From NCBI GenBank assembly GCA_033297075.1, contig MU858245.1, forward strand, positions 1 through 64,000: a stretch of DNA of 64,000 nucleotides. The letters are read 5' to 3'. Positions 1 through 11,426 of the stretch are shown here, in pieces; the first letter of the stretch is position 1; each line of letters begins with the position of its first letter. The notes beneath the pieces were generated by a model. That model saw only the letters and a list, made by a program, of their open reading frames with translations, had not been told where the DNA came from and made no database searches. The stretch is from Rhypophila decipiens (Eukaryota; Ascomycota; Sordariomycetes; Sordariales; Naviculisporaceae). Made by a program: the position numbers and the translations under genes.

Positions 1-534
1 ACGTCATGATTGGTCGCGCCCCTTCAGCACCCTCAGGCCTCTTTGATTGGTTGGCGGCCTTGTGTGGGGTAAACTGCGACCTGGGTCATGACACTAGTGC
101 CTATATATGAGAGTAGTGGTGCATGAATATTAGGCGCCCAATTAATTATAAGCCGAGCAGACAGGCCAATTCAACATGACGTGCAATAATTCAGTTGTGA
201 GTGAAATTCAATTTAACCAATGAGTACTTTTGCCTTGTCCTGACCTATATTATGTTTCCGGCCTTCGCATGAGATAAACTCTCCGCAGCACCAACCAGGA
301 CGACTATTATAAGAGAGATGGTGACGAAGTGACTGTAGAGAGCCTGGAACGGTAAGAAATCATACCTCCTCACACATATATGCCTTTCCTCCCAGGCCCC
401 CGCAACCAGATCGCAAGGATAAATTCCTGCAGCAAGAGCCAAGTCCGGCCCCAAGCCCAGCCCACAAAAAAGACACTTGGGTTGAGGCGAGCATGATGGC
501 TCTTATGGCCTGAATTTGTGCCAGTGTTCCACGA
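1..534. other. Intergenic stretch with a solo repeat end
   Basis: No convincing coding region is seen. Positions 96-138 match the terminal repeat of the TIR element described at 62080-62478 (in reverse orientation), ending in the motif ATTAGGCGCC. This looks like a solo or truncated terminal fragment; whether more of the element lies to the left of the window cannot be seen. Confidence 0.6.
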
Positions 535-1303
535 CTAGCACGAATCCTCGCGAGCGATGCAGTTCCAGCCTTCCTTGACCTAAAATTGAATGAGCGACGC
601 TGTGTCACAAAAATGGCCTGGCATGTAGGGGGAGAACTTACAAAGTGCTGGCCACAGACCACCATGATCTTCTGGGGCGGAAAGATAGCTTGATTGTCTA
701 GACAGTCCGGGTCTTGAGTTATAGGTTGAATGCAGTCGGCAATCAAGCCAAAGTTATCGATCTCTAGGCGGTGGTCATTGTCGTTGCACCAATAGATTGC
801 CGCTTTCCAGCTGCAACTGACGCGTGCGCACTTCTTCGGGCCTGCATCCATCCAAGGTCGGCCCGGTACAGTTCTCAGGTGGTATTGGCCGTTTTGGATG
901 GCATCCAATGAAGCCCACCACCAGCCTTGTGCGTCCGTCTTGTCCCTTCCGCACGTGTTGGCCGGGTCCTTCTGTGTGCGCGCCATCAGCGTGTCGGTTT
1001 TGTTGGTCTCGTAGACGGGGAACTTAAAGGCAGGGTTGATCTCGAGGATTTGGGCATTGACCTGCTCGACGGTTCCGGTCATGTTGATCATGGTGCCGTT
1101 GTTGAAGACGTCGACCTCCCAGGTGAGGGGGGTAGTGTCGAAGGTGTAGTCTTCCATGCCTGTGGAGAGTGCGTTGACCTGTTGTTTGCAAACAGGACAA
1201 AAACGTTAGCCAAAATGCAACACGCGTAAGTGGTCATGAGAGGGCATCGTACAGAGGTGGCCAAGAGGCCAAAGAGGCCAAAGAGGGCCAGGAAGAGCTT
1301 CAT
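535..1303 (-). CDS. Small cysteine-rich secreted protein (210 aa)
   Basis: Model join(535..579, 642..1178, 1253..1303) on the complement; all three exons are in frame and both introns have GT/AG ends (GTACGA donor, 74 nt; GTAAGT donor, 62 nt). The N-terminus is a short hydrophobic signal peptide (MKLFLALFGLFGLLATS). The mature part carries paired cysteines and the motif CSWKAAIYWCNDN, followed by a C-terminal tail ending in EDSC. Motifs of the form CSW/Y-x-AIxxCNDN recur in small secreted proteins of plant-associated ascomycetes; I know of no established activity. It is inferred to be secreted and possibly effector-like. The downstream neighbour is the convergent-oriented 3' end of nothing obvious; the upstream neighbour is a HET gene on the same strand. 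Confidence 0.8.
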
Positions 1304-1715
1304 GGTCGGTGAGAGGACTCTTGACGAGACCGTGTCTTTGATGTTTGTTTGAAAGAGGTTGCAGGTTTTGGATGTCTTGTCTTGGTCTGGAAGAGGTTGT
1401 CGGTTTGCTCTGGGCGGAAGAAAGAAATGGAGCAAGAACTGGAGCGAGTTGAAGGATGAGCGGCGGCTTTTATAGATGGAGGGGCAGGTGGATGTGGAAG
1501 GTGGTTTTACCGGGATCGAAGCTTCCACAGCGGTGCGGGTTTCGGCGGGTTTCTGTTCCAACGCACTCCGCCCCGCGGACGCGACTGTTCATCGGCGGTA
1601 GGATGGCTGTCACCGGGGGCGGCTGCCTGGTCAGACGCCTGCCATCTCATCTTTCCTCTGCTTCACGAGGTTACTGCGACGGTCGGTCTGCCAGAAAATC
1701 TGCAGCCACAGCACG

Positions 1716-4202
1716 CTATCCCAACTTGACTGTTGTTCCTTCCACGCCATCAAACAACTCTCTTTTGGTAATCTGACCCAATCCGACTCGCTTCCAAACA
1801 CCGGCTGCTTCGTCGAAGACGACAAACATGACCACATAGCCCCTGTTATGACCGGTGTGAACCCTATCGTTGTCATGGACAGCCATCTTGAAGCATGTGA
1901 TACCTTCATCTGAAGCCCGAATGAACTCCCCCGGCTTCCCGAACTCGTCAGAAACGCCAGGATATGTATCCAACGAAGCCCAACCTATTCTTTCTCCGTC
2001 ATCATCGTGGATATCCCAGATCCGGGCCGGTTTATCGAGGTTGAGGTACTTGTTGAGACTGTAGTGCCACGGTACGCCCGCGCGGAAATGCACAAAGCGT
2101 AGTCCAGTTTTCTCCCTGTTAATCATGACCACGTTTGACAATTCCAGAATGGCTGGCCCTTCAATTGTATCCGATTGGTTATCGACCCCTGGGCCAGGGT
2201 GAACCGCTTCTAGCTTGACTTCGGATTTGATGTGAGAAATTTCTCTCTCCAGCATGCCGAGCCCATGGATGTACTGGACCTTCCCGAGAATTGAAGCCCA
2301 CGACCAGGAAGGAGCCCCCGTGCCTGTTACCAAGGGCTCCTTCCCATTCCCCAGCCAAAGCAAGCAGACGTGGAAGTGATCAGGGTGGAGCCAGATGCCA
2401 CTGACGTACCTATCCTTGTTGACCTGCTGACACTTTCGCACGATACCGGATAAAGCCACCAGCTTGTCCTTGTTTTCAGTCAATAGACAAGCAGAATACC
2501 TGGTTACGAGCTCGTACCAGCCATTGTAGACCAGCTCGTCTGGTGACATTAATACGGTAACCTTTTCTCCAATATTGTTCCGAGTCAGGAATGGGACAAG
2601 GTTCACCTGGAGGGTGGAGAGGCTGGGCGCTTCGTCTTGCTCTCCTTGCAGCTTGTCCAGAACTCCCAAGGCATCCCTCAGTCCAGGGAAGGGACGATAG
2701 CCACTCTCTTTCCCCACTTCAATGTGCTCCACTTTGTCTCTCGTCTCAAAGTACAGGGCGCCTGCCTTCCCAAAGTGAATCGTCCTGGGCGAGAGAATTC
2801 GCTCCTGCATTACCCACCCCCGGGAGCTGAGTTCGGTCCGATCGAGATGGTGCCGTGCATAGGTTCCTTTTGACGCCAAGAACGCTTGGGAGCTGGGGGG
2901 AATTGAAGGCTGCCCGGTGGGATCCGTCTGAGCATGCCCTGTTTCATGTTCAGACGAAAGTGAGAGATGCTCCAGCTGATCCTCAACTGACGACGCATCG
3001 ACCTTTGAAACAAAGCGCTCGTAACTCTTCATTTCCGCGGCATAATCGACAATACCTGGCTGTGGCTCCCTGGAACCGACACCGACGTCCTCTTTTTTAT
3101 TTTGACCTTCTGCCTCTGTCTCAGTTGTTGCGTCCCCGATCTGAATGAACTTCTTTCCTCCGCAAGCGACAACCAGTTCTCGCTCCAGGGCTTCCTGCAA
3201 AAAGCCACAATCCGCATGATCCGCTGCGTGTGCTGCAATGGTGCACAAGGCATTCATGTAAATGTCGCCCATTCTCGCCGCTTCCTTCTTCCAATCCTGC
3301 TCGTCGTCTTGGATGATGCACAGGGCGTCCACCCACAAGTACCTAATTCCTAGGCGCCGAGTCACCAATACCGCGTCTCTGATTGTTTTGGGTATCGCTT
3401 GCACCTCAATTGCAGTTTGACGCTGGCTGTAAGTGGCCTTTGTGGTCAAGAGCCGATTTCCTTCTCCCCATCGGTAACTCAGCGCTATATATCTGTAGGG
3501 TTCAGCAGCCAGAGGAGCCGGGAGGTTCCAAGTCTCAATCAGGCGAACGTGGTCAGTCTTTTCGGATGATGGACCAAGGTCAATTAGTCGAGTTGGCAGC
3601 CTCATCTTCTTCCCCGCCAGAAGCTTTGCCTGCTTCTCAAACCATTGGTGAATCCTCTTCCACTTTTCCTTCTCACCAGTGGGTACACTGACCTGGACAT
3701 TCCAACGTGTCGCTGCCTCTGTACCAGGCAACGCAAAGATGGGCAACAAAGCCCTTTCACGACTCGCGCCCCAACCCTCAATCCTGACCTCGATCGCCCT
3801 AATGGTTTCATGCTCCTTCGCATCCTTCTCATCTTCACCCCCCGGTCTCCTCGCCGCCCGAAGCGTGATATACCGATCTTTTTGCTTATGATCCAAGACC
3901 GTGAACGCCGTATTCAAGTCGCCGACACCCGCTGTGGTGATCAACCCTTGAAGCATGAGCATGCACATGGGACACTTCTGGATTACCGAGGCAACTAAGG
4001 AATGAAATGAGGGCGAGTGGAGGTAATATTTCTCGTCATTCGGTGTATTCTTCCCGTTGAGGTGATCGAGTCGGATCGCGGCGCATCGCGAACAAACGGC
4101 GTAGGGCTGGGCAGCGGCGGGTATTTGGGGGTACTTTCGTCTAAAGTCGTCGAGGAGGAACATGTTCTGCTCGTAATGGGCTCTGACGGGGTCTGTTTGC
4201 AT
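1716..4202 (-). CDS. HET-domain (heterokaryon incompatibility) protein, 828 aa
   Basis: Uninterrupted reading frame of 828 codons. The HET signature (PF06985) is plain from about residue 236: YIALSYRWGEG, then IPKTIRDAVLVTRRLG, YLWVDALCIIQDD and W-KKEAARMGDIYMNA, the usual three blocks of this family. An N-terminal region with two CxxC pairs (CSRC near 37-40, CPMC near 77-80) precedes it, a common arrangement. HET proteins act in the cytoplasm in allorecognition and can trigger programmed cell death when a non-self partner is present; most family members have no known partner, so a role here is inference. No NACHT/NB-ARC or repeat domain is visible in the C-terminal half. Single-exon structure is typical. 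Confidence 0.92.
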   Translation of the reverse strand: MQTDPVRAHYEQNMFLLDDFRRKYPQIPAAAQPYAVCSRCAAIRLDHLNGKNTPNDEKYYLHSPSFHSLVASVIQKCPMCMLMLQGLITTAGVGDLNTAFTVLDHKQKDRYITLRAARRPGGEDEKDAKEHETIRAIEVRIEGWGASRERALLPIFALPGTEAATRWNVQVSVPTGEKEKWKRIHQWFEKQAKLLAGKKMRLPTRLIDLGPSSEKTDHVRLIETWNLPAPLAAEPYRYIALSYRWGEGNRLLTTKATYSQRQTAIEVQAIPKTIRDAVLVTRRLGIRYLWVDALCIIQDDEQDWKKEAARMGDIYMNALCTIAAHAADHADCGFLQEALERELVVACGGKKFIQIGDATTETEAEGQNKKEDVGVGSREPQPGIVDYAAEMKSYERFVSKVDASSVEDQLEHLSLSSEHETGHAQTDPTGQPSIPPSSQAFLASKGTYARHHLDRTELSSRGWVMQERILSPRTIHFGKAGALYFETRDKVEHIEVGKESGYRPFPGLRDALGVLDKLQGEQDEAPSLSTLQVNLVPFLTRNNIGEKVTVLMSPDELVYNGWYELVTRYSACLLTENKDKLVALSGIVRKCQQVNKDRYVSGIWLHPDHFHVCLLWLGNGKEPLVTGTGAPSWSWASILGKVQYIHGLGMLEREISHIKSEVKLEAVHPGPGVDNQSDTIEGPAILELSNVVMINREKTGLRFVHFRAGVPWHYSLNKYLNLDKPARIWDIHDDDGERIGWASLDTYPGVSDEFGKPGEFIRASDEGITCFKMAVHDNDRVHTGHNRGYVVMFVVFDEAAGVWKRVGLGQITKRELFDGVEGTTVKLG

Positions 4203-5024
4203 TTTGAATGCTTGTATCTGTTCAGCTTCTAAGAGCGGGTATCATTGGTCGGAAGGAACTGGAGTGACTGTGAACAGCTGAGGTAGGCTTTGGTAATTAT
4301 AGAGGCCTCTAATTATATCCCAGATCTCCACATGGCTCTTGGAGGAAAGTCTGTGACAAGACCACGAAAGACTATATACCCCAACTGTTTACCTCGTTCT
4401 AATGAAGGTGGCAAACGTCTCGATAACCGCTGTGGCGGTTGCCTGCAGGTGTGCGACCGGGTCGTGGGTGCTGAGCCTCATTCGTGGCCCAACTACACGA
4501 CCCCCTTCGGTGACGCCCACCTATCGGATCGCCCCCGTCAGTGATATTTGTTTTCTTTTCGGTCAATGCATTATGCTTTGATAAGAGAACGCTGAAACTG
4601 AATAGGTCGAAATGTGCCACCTAGTCAGCCTGGCACACATTACCCCTGAGCTGAGGCAACAGTACACAATCCACCACAAGACAGGTGGTTACCTTGATGA
4701 ATGAAGCAGTCTTATCGGAATCCTAAAATCATTACCAACGAGTTTAAGATTCACACTTAACAAAGAAAGTCCTTTGTTGATCGTGCATCTCAAGCTCTTA
4801 CTCAGTGATTGTTATATGGAGAGGGGATTGTTATTCGAGATATTTAACATTCTATCTGGGTAGAATAGATGCTAATTTTCGACTTTATACCTTGGATTGA
4901 TGTACTGATTACATATACACAGGAATCACAAGTAGATGGTTACAGACTCAAAATTCCACCGGTTCAATTCCTTTAACCCAGAACCATGACTTGCTTCTTG
5001 AAATATATGCTGTATTTTCTGCTT
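4203..5024. other. Intergenic; no gene seen
   Basis: Upstream region of the HET gene and downstream region of an AA9 gene. The distal part, about 4680-5020, is AT-rich. No coding sequence, tRNA or clear repeat was found. Confidence 0.5.
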
Positions 5025-6005
5025 TTAACAGCTAAAAACAGAAGGTCCAGGCACGGTATAAGATTTGAAGTTGTTGTAGATCTGTAGTTCCCGTTAGCCC
5101 AGATTCCACACGCAGTAGTCATTTCAATCCAACAACATCAACACGGGGAATGAGAAACTCACATTAGCGGTGTAACCCGGATCACTGGCCTTAAAAGCAC
5201 CGGGAATCTTGACGGTCGGTGACGGGTTGGCGTTGCCCCCGCCGGTGACGTTCACCTGGGCACACGAGACATACCACTGCGGCGTGCTGCCTGGGTTATG
5301 TATCGCCAGGGACTGGATCCGCAAGAGGTACTCGCCGTTGGCGATGCATTTGGGGATGTTATACGTGTAGTCGGCTTTTTGAACAAAGAGGATCGTGTTA
5401 GCATCATTCTACTTCTACAGAGGGAACATATTCACACCGTAGATGGAAGATAGTCTTGTCAAGATTTGGGTGGGTGGTTTGGAGGACAAAGTTGAGCATA
5501 ACGGAAAGAGAAACTTACACCTCAATGGCCAGGTGGGATTTCCACCGCTGAACGACGGACCCCAGTCGTAGATCTTGAACCAGTCTCCTGAGCCATCATA
5601 GTCCTGCACTGAGCCGGGGGCCTTGGACATGTACCTAACCAGTTGATGTCAGCAAACCATCATCCACACATTGAACATGTCCACAACAAACAAAAATTTT
5701 AGGTCAGCAACATACAAGGAAATAGGACCCTGGTGATAAACAGCCTGATCAGTGCGAAAGGTAAACGCATCACCGGCCTTGATGCTGGCGACGGTGGTCG
5801 AGGCACCAGAGTTACCACCGACGTTGCATCTCAGATCCGGAGACGAGAGGCTCGTCACGGGCGAGTTCTGGTTGGTGTTCTTGCGGATATGCTGGTACAC
5901 GGAGAATTTGGTCGACCCGACGCCAAACTGCTGGAAGATGTAGTGCCCTTGGACGAGGTCGGCGACGCCGAGTGTGAGAGCGGCGAGGAGGGTTGTAGTC
6001 TTCAT
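5025..6005 (-). CDS. AA9 lytic polysaccharide monooxygenase (224 aa)
   Basis: Model join(5025..5081, 5163..5374, 5519..5634, 5716..6005) on the complement. Signal peptide residues 1-20 end in LVQG, leaving His21 as the N-terminal copper-brace histidine (HYIFQQFG). The second copper histidine is His91 in [16 protein letters not shown]. Further AA9 landmarks are [27 protein letters not shown] (axial region) and a C-terminus PGPSVFSC with the family's terminal cysteine. AA9 enzymes are secreted copper enzymes that oxidatively cleave cellulose or hemicellulose using an electron donor and O2/H2O2. There is no CBM1; length is typical of a catalytic-only AA9. It lies in an island with a second AA9 and a cellobiose dehydrogenase, a known electron donor. 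Confidence 0.93.
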
Positions 6006-7314
6006 TTTTGCTTTTGTTTTTGTTTACTCGTAGTGTTTGTGCTTGTACGGTAGAAATTCTTGACTGTTATGGACTGGCCGGTGGGGATGAGAAAGATTTG
6101 AGTTGTCAAGAGCGGTTTAGTGCGAATGGGAAGAAGACCATGGAGGCTCTTATATTATCATCGCTCGTTTAATCTTGGAATGGCGCCATATGAACCACAT
6201 AGACAAGCACTTCCATTTTAATAAATGTCAAAGCGAGGAAGTCTTCTGCCGTTCAACCAAGCAATGAAAAGTGACGGGACTGGTATGGCCGCCCCGGATC
6301 TTAGCCCCCCGCAAATGCCGGGGTATGCAAGACGACCAGTGATGAATTATCTTGTATATGAAACGGCCCGGCTCTGCCACTTGTGAGCGACAACTTGGAA
6401 TTTGCCTCTAAGTGTTCTATGAGCTACATAAAAACGCAACAGCTGCAATCAATTCAGCTAATGCTACGTGGATTTATGCTCGCACATGTGCTGACACTAT
6501 CAATGGCATATCGACTTCCACAAGGCAGGAAGAAATGTTAAAGCGCTGGGAGAAGAAAGCCGCTCGCATACATAAACCGCGTGGCGGCCCCAGATTACAC
6601 CTCAGAGCGGCATTCCAGGTCATGCGGCCAAATTGTGGGGAAGGTTGCCTCCTTCTGTCGTCCACTGCCAGTGAATTTGAGTAATGGGCGATGGTCCGGG
6701 GAAAGGTTAATATCGTCCCGTCCTTTAGCCATGCGGACATGACGATGTGCTCGCTCTCGCACCCGGGCTTTGTTCAACGGTGATACGCCCGCTTCAAATT
6801 TTGACATATCTTTTGAGGCAACCCGACGTTCAATGCCGGCATTACATGGATGTGGTAGGTTGTGGTAGGTTGCGTTGGAAGACTGGGGAAGTGAAAAGAT
6901 GTCTCTCGGCGAATGATGGGAAGGCGCTGTTGTGGGCTTGATGAGATACCCCACTATCTTGTACTGAACGATTCAGGTGGGATTTTGTTAAGGGACTAGC
7001 ACTTATGTCAATTGTGCATCACCTCGAATCGCGAAAGGTTTATACATGTTGTGCTAACACCCTGCTGGGAATTCGACAACACCCAATATCATCAAAAAGA
7101 CAAAAAAACCGGGTTGCAAGGCATTCTTGGGAACTGATTTGGGAAATGGCACTCTTTAATTCCACAAGACCAAGATAGCTTAATTTCGCGACCGCCTCTC
7201 GTTCTTCGGCCTCCACAGAAGTCGTGTGGTCTACGGCGAATCAAGCGCATGTGAAAACTGGCGGGCCTACAATTTGTCAGTGATTTTTATGCACATCCGG
7301 ACTCTTATTGACAA
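6006..7314. other. Intergenic between the two AA9 genes
   Basis: Holds the 5' region of the first AA9 gene and the 3' region of the second. Open frames around 6412-6954 overlap on both strands and show no signal peptide, splice-joined continuation or recognisable motif, so none is called. Confidence 0.5.
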
Positions 7315-8433
7315 CTAACCCGGGATGATGTATTTGAACCCTGCCTTTTGGTTGTAAATGTCAATGAGAAGGCCAGGATCGTTTGCCTGCAGAGCCAGTC
7401 AGCACTTGGACTACGAAACACTAAACTCAACGCCATCCGAACCAAACCTGCCTTGTAAATGCCAGGGATACTGGAGGTCTTGGGCGAGGCTATACCGGTC
7501 CCACCGGTGATTTCGATCTGGGCACATTCCATCTGTGAAGCTAGAGTCAGCCTCTCCAAAAGTACGTTAGTTGCTTGGATGATCGTACATAGAGTTGAGC
7601 TCCTCCAGTCGATCTCGCTCCATGAAGAGCAACCATCTCTGCGCGGAGGAGATATTGGCCATTCTCGATACAAGAGGGAATCTGTATGACCTGATTTCCC
7701 TTGTTCTCGATAACAACGTTGGTGGCCCACTTTCCGTTTGTGTATCCACCTTCTTGGATCTTGAACCTATGTTGTATCAGCAAATGGAATATTATGACGA
7801 AATTGAGGAGAACATTTTGTAGCTTACCAGCCGTTTCCTACACCTGAATCCTTCTTTGCGTCAGGCACCTTTTTGAGGTATGCCATGACAGGACCCTGCC
7901 AAGACGTTAGCCGTTAAGCTTCTTGTGGGGAACAAAACGAGATCTCTTAGTCTCACCCAGTGCCCAGGATCCATTACATCGTTGGGACCAGCTAAAACTC
8001 TGTTAGCCTCATTTTCCGAGAAACAACATGCGCAAGAACAAACATTGAAGGGTATGCCTCCAGACAGCGGACACATTTGTCCCGGCCTTTACTGGAATAA
8101 TCTTGTCCGAAGGAGTTGTCGGGTTTGGTGGGCCATTGCAAGCCATGTTGTTCCCATTGACGTTTGTTTGGGGCTAACAGAGGAATAGTCAGATATGGTT
8201 CTCCTCACGGATGTGTTCAAAGTGGACCATCACCTACTCCATCATACGAGGGAGTTCGAATTCCATGAGACACGGCTATCTTGGTGGTCAACAAAGGATC
8301 CCTTTCATGAGTTTCCAACACAAATGGATGAATTCTTACGATATGTCTTTCCATCTGCTGTCAGCTGCGCAAAGATGGTGTGTGCTGTTGCCGTCGAGGC
8401 ACAGAGAGTGGCAATTAGCGAGGATATCTTCAT
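7315..8433 (-). CDS. AA9 lytic polysaccharide monooxygenase (231 aa), eight exons
   Basis: Model join(7315..7386, 7452..7532, 7589..7766, 7828..7895, 7957..7991, 8044..8173, 8238..8275, 8340..8433) on the complement; frame is continuous across all seven introns. Signal peptide 1-17 ends in STATA, leaving His18 as copper-brace His1 (HTIFAQLTADG). Then GIRTPSYDGPQTNVNG, MACNGPPNPTTP, VPVKAG-type segment (IIPVKAG), VWRHTL, and the second copper His in DPGHWGPVMAYLKKV, followed by IPSCIENGQYLLRAEMVALH and GAQLYMECAQIEITGG. The last intron (7387..7451) reads as GC-AG: only the GC donor preserves the frame into KANDPGLLIDIY. Secreted oxidative polysaccharide cleavage is the established family role; substrate cannot be told from sequence. 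No CBM1. Confidence 0.93.
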
Positions 8434-11426
8434 TGTGAGGAGCTTAAGAATTGTACACAGAACTGAATGTGGCAGCCTTAACGTTTCAACCTGTGTTCAC
8501 ACGAACCAAAGGCAGTGAAAAATGGACACACAGTTCATCATGGTCCTAAATGCTAGAAAGTGTGTTCATATATCGGTCCCAGAACATAACTGCCATCACA
8601 TATCTAGGTCCCGACCAACGTCATGTTGAGCATGAACTGTTTTGCCATACACATTCAGCAGACCCAAATATGATGTTCTGAATATCACCATCATTGATCT
8701 TGGTGTTTCTGACCACTAACAGTGAACTTGCCGCCGAGGAGGGCGGAGGGGCGGTTGCCGAGCCGGGAAAGGTAACCTCTTGGCAAAGGTCTGGGGCTCA
8801 GCGAGTCGGCGGAACCCACAGGGCGCCCAGGTTGTTCCAGAAGACACCTCTGCTGCCCCCCAGATCACGGGAAAGCTCCCGTCTGCCCAGGACATGTTCC
8901 GTTCGGCATGTGTGGCCCTACCAACGTCTCGTCGGCACTGAGAACCAGGATCGTCGTCTTGGTAGTATTTCTGCCCAAGACAACCCAAGCCCAAGGTCCT
9001 CAGATGTGATGGCGAACCCGAACTCGAACACAACCAAGATCCCAAGTCACGAGGGCGGTGATTGTGCGTCTTTGATGGCGCCATGCAAAGAATGAGAATG
9101 ATGAGGCAATGCAGCGCGCCATGCTACTAAAGGCGCCCGGTTTCCAATGTTTGACCCTTGGGTGATTTTGTTTCTTCTCGGTGCATTGTAACGTTTGCTA
9201 TCGCAACCCCAAGCGGCCATCCAGACACCATCACACTGGAACGACGTCTATGAACTGCTATTACATACTGCCAGGGAGCTACGGTCAGCCAACACACAAT
9301 CGTCCACGAATGACAGTCAGGGCAATTGACTTTGATGACCAGCTGACCGGGCTTTTTCGCCATCGATTCCAATTGTATTTGTCCTTGTCCAAACCATAAG
9401 GATGATCAATCAACATAGTGATGCTGACCAAATGTGTCAGTGTCTCTCGGCCGGGCCCTCCCCATAACAAAAATTTCTGGTCGCTACGTAATGACGCAGC
9501 GTCTGGGCCGTCGGACCGCCACGCGTGCTATTGCGGAGTTGGTAGTGATATAGGCTGATTCTGGAAGGATTATGGCCGTTGGTGGCGAGGAGGCTTTGAA
9601 GTCGAGGATAGATGAAGTCAGATGGGGCAGGTGGAGGGAAACGGAACAGGACGCATTGGCAGGGTTTTTATCCAAAGTGGAGAGAGATTGCACCGTTGGA
9701 CTGACAGTGGGCAAGAAGCGGCCTAAAGCGGTGCTTTTTCTGCTCCCGGCAAGCGCCAAACAAGTCCCCATTTTTCCCCATCTTTCCCAATCTAGGACCC
9801 CAAGGACCCCCGCCGATGAGAGCCGTACCGTTCAAGACCAACAGCGCCGATGTCAATATCCAATGTCCAATGAAAGCCACGGAGATGCTCAAACTCACAG
9901 TGAGGAAAGCGGCGATTTATCACCTGCTCAGTAAGCGGGCCACAGCACCGTGGTAGCACCTGCCACACAGCATTGTGGCACGACCTTCTGCCGGCACAAC
10001 CACCGGACTGGAAAACGGGTATGTCTCAGGTTGTCCAGAACCACACCGATGCCCAACGGTCTTGCCAAGTTCCAGTCCTCCCGTGTTGAGGCGAAAGGGT
10101 AGTAACCAACCGGTACCGTACCTTGCAACTTCATCTTGATGGAGTGTTCATCAGCCTATCAGTAAGGAACCAACCACAGCACACCCAGCAGTTTAGCGGC
10201 CACGGCCCCAATTTCCAGCACTTCCCCCGCACCATCTCAGGTGTTGCCAAAGTTCCCCCAATTGCCCGCTTCCCGACACGCCACCACACCGAGGACGGCA
10301 CACGCGATGCCGCCCACCTAACCGTGAACTCGGGATCAACTTATTCTTCGCAATACTTCTCCTCACCTTGTTTCTCGCCTAAGCTTCCTTTTGTTCAGGT
10401 ACCGAATCTAGGCACAGAGCTTGACCGACCGCCTTCACCTTCCCGGCTCCCCAACTTGCAGCTTTCTCAGGGTCTTCATCTTCACGCCGAATAGTGCATC
10501 GAGCCGAGTAAGCCACCGACTGGACATGGAAGGGTCAACGGCTGTCTCGCCGCTCGCATGAAATCCAAAACAGCATCTGGAAGTCTCTCCATGGATGGTC
10601 CAGGGGAAAAGTATCACCGCCAAGGCGCAGAGATCAGCCCAAGATCTGCCAATCTGGTGGACGGAGCGCGGGAATGCACCCCAAATGGAATGCCACTCGC
10701 TCATATGGACAGTTAGGCGCTGGCGGCGATCTGGATCTCCCTCCCCACCATCGCCTCCATGCACCGACATCTTGAGTCTTCCCGTGTTCCGCTGGTCGAG
10801 CTTACTCTGGATGGGGCAGCTATAGCTCATGGTGCAGGCCGATAGTGATTGCACTCAACGACGGAAAGCGCCCTGCGAAGTCCCTGGCTCCCGTTACGGA
10901 GCCCGCTGACTGCATTGTATTCAGTGGCACAGTAAACAAGCACAGGAAAGTGGATGGCTCGGCTTGGCGCTCAGGGGGGCTTGCTTCCCCTTTCTCCAAT
11001 TTAGCTGCACGTGTTCCTCTTCATATCAGATTTGTTTTCTTCCAGCATGCTAATTCCATTATTCCTTCTCGCCAAGGCTATACTCCCCACATGCAGTCAA
11101 TCTATGCTCCTCCATCTCCTCCATCTTGTCGGCTCTGATTCTGCCGCTGGGTCCATCCTATCGGTGGCTTTCCATTTCGTCTTCCCGGACTACAGTTCCG
11201 GTTCCTGACCCTGACTATGCGGAGCTCAGGCACAGCGCCGTATAGCCACCAGGGCCAGGTCTTGAGACCATCCAAGACCGGGTGAGAACTCGTGCTGGTA
11301 TATCATGGCTCTCCTCCTCCTTGGCTGTCCCTCTCTGGGGACTTCTCTCTTTCGTTCCATCCCAGCCCTGATCTCGGAACCATTTCGCCAGGTCTCTTTT
11401 CTGGTGGAGTGATTTTGACCGCAAAC
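8434..11426. other. 3-kb divergent intergenic region between AA9 and CDH
   Basis: The AA9 gene (minus) and the cellobiose dehydrogenase gene (plus) diverge from this region, so it holds both promoters. Several short open frames exist on both strands (for example 8694-9095 / 8716-9084 and 9572-9934), but they overlap antisense, lack splice-supported extension and have no recognisable motifs. The approximately 400 bases just before 11427 are pyrimidine-rich, as expected of a 5' leader. Confidence 0.45.

Noticed and set aside
8694..9095. Overlapping plus and minus open frames in the AA9-CDH interval
   Set aside because: Mutually antisense with no recognisable motif on either strand; GC-rich sequence lacking stops explains both.
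9572..9934. 120-codon plus-strand frame upstream of CDH
   Set aside because: No motif, and composition unlike the supported genes.
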